Below are positions 63,959 to 64,000 of a DNA stretch of 64,000 bases, piece by piece. This DNA is from Roridomyces roridus (Eukaryota; Basidiomycota; Agaricomycetes; Agaricales; Mycenaceae). The DNA is taken from NCBI GenBank assembly GCA_029378245.1, contig JARKIF010000013.1, positions 1,550,001-1,614,000 on the forward strand. Reading direction: 5' to 3'. The notes under the pieces were generated by a model. The model worked only from the letters and a program-made list of their open reading frames with translations, did no database searches and was not told the origin of the DNA. A program made the position numbers and the translations under genes. The first letter of the stretch is position 1. Each line of letters starts with the position of its first letter.

Positions 63959-64000
63959 CTACTTACTCGCACCACCCTTCTCAGACTCCTCCTCGGCTCT
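63959..64000 (-). CDS. Possible C-terminus of a gene entering from the right edge
   Basis: The last 40 bases read on the minus strand as AEEESEKGGASK followed by TAG at 63959-63961. The acidic/Lys/Gly composition resembles a protein C-terminal tail. Only 13 codons are visible, so this is weak. Confidence 0.25.
   Translation of the reverse strand, partial: RAEEESEKGGASK

Overview
The window is eukaryotic and fungal, most likely from an agaricomycete basidiomycete. The genes are compact and split by many GT..AG introns of about 45-60 nt. The protein families fit: DUF6699, DUF6533, hydrophobic surface binding protein A, a Kre9/Knh1-type GPI protein and expanded F-box-like genes. A Rhizoctonia/Ceratobasidium-type relative is a guess. 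All calls come from reading the sequence; no database was searched, so exon borders are provisional unless given as exact.

Layout. 0-11.7 kb: ABC ATPase cut by the left edge (-), DUF6699 protein (-), Ser/Thr kinase (+), GH72 glucanosyltransferase (-), a tandem ~260 bp repeat array, Kre9-like GPI protein (-), hotdog thioesterase (+). 11.8-16.1 kb: gene desert filled with tRNA-like repeat units. 16.2-27.6 kb: secreted FMN-dependent hydroxyacid dehydrogenase (-), DUF6533 membrane protein (-), two HsbA genes (+) with a degenerate tRNA-Met copy between them, aldo/keto reductase (-), conserved acidic protein (+). 27.7-30.7 kb: a second tRNA-like array. About 30.3-49.7 kb: a large inverted duplication whose ~5 kb arms each carry an F-box-type gene and a divergent short-chain dehydrogenase. 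The ~9 kb spacer holds an amidase, TFIIA-gamma, a third F-box paralogue and a single-exon F-box/LRR-like gene. 49.2-51.1 kb: a third array. 51.9-60.1 kb: APH-fold kinase-like protein (+), SET/MYND methyltransferase (-), second DUF6533 protein (+), a short tRNA-like cluster and an NAA20-like acetyltransferase without its N-terminus (-). From 60.1 kb to the end almost nothing is assignable.

The most unusual feature is a family of about 45 short elements, nearly all intergenic. Each has a T-arm/B-box-like hairpin (stem, TTCGANT-type loop, stem) with changing but mostly complementary stems, and most have an oligo-T run about 35-60 nt downstream. Some also show A-box, D-arm, anticodon-like and acceptor-like stems. 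Orientation is uniform inside each cluster. This is the architecture of an RNA polymerase III type-2 transcription unit. I infer a tRNA-derived SINE-like or tRNA-like small-RNA family, now arranged in arrays.

The genes do not form one pathway. Cell-surface functions recur (GH72, Kre9-like, two HsbA, secreted dehydrogenase). The F-box/SDR block looks like a young lineage-specific duplication.
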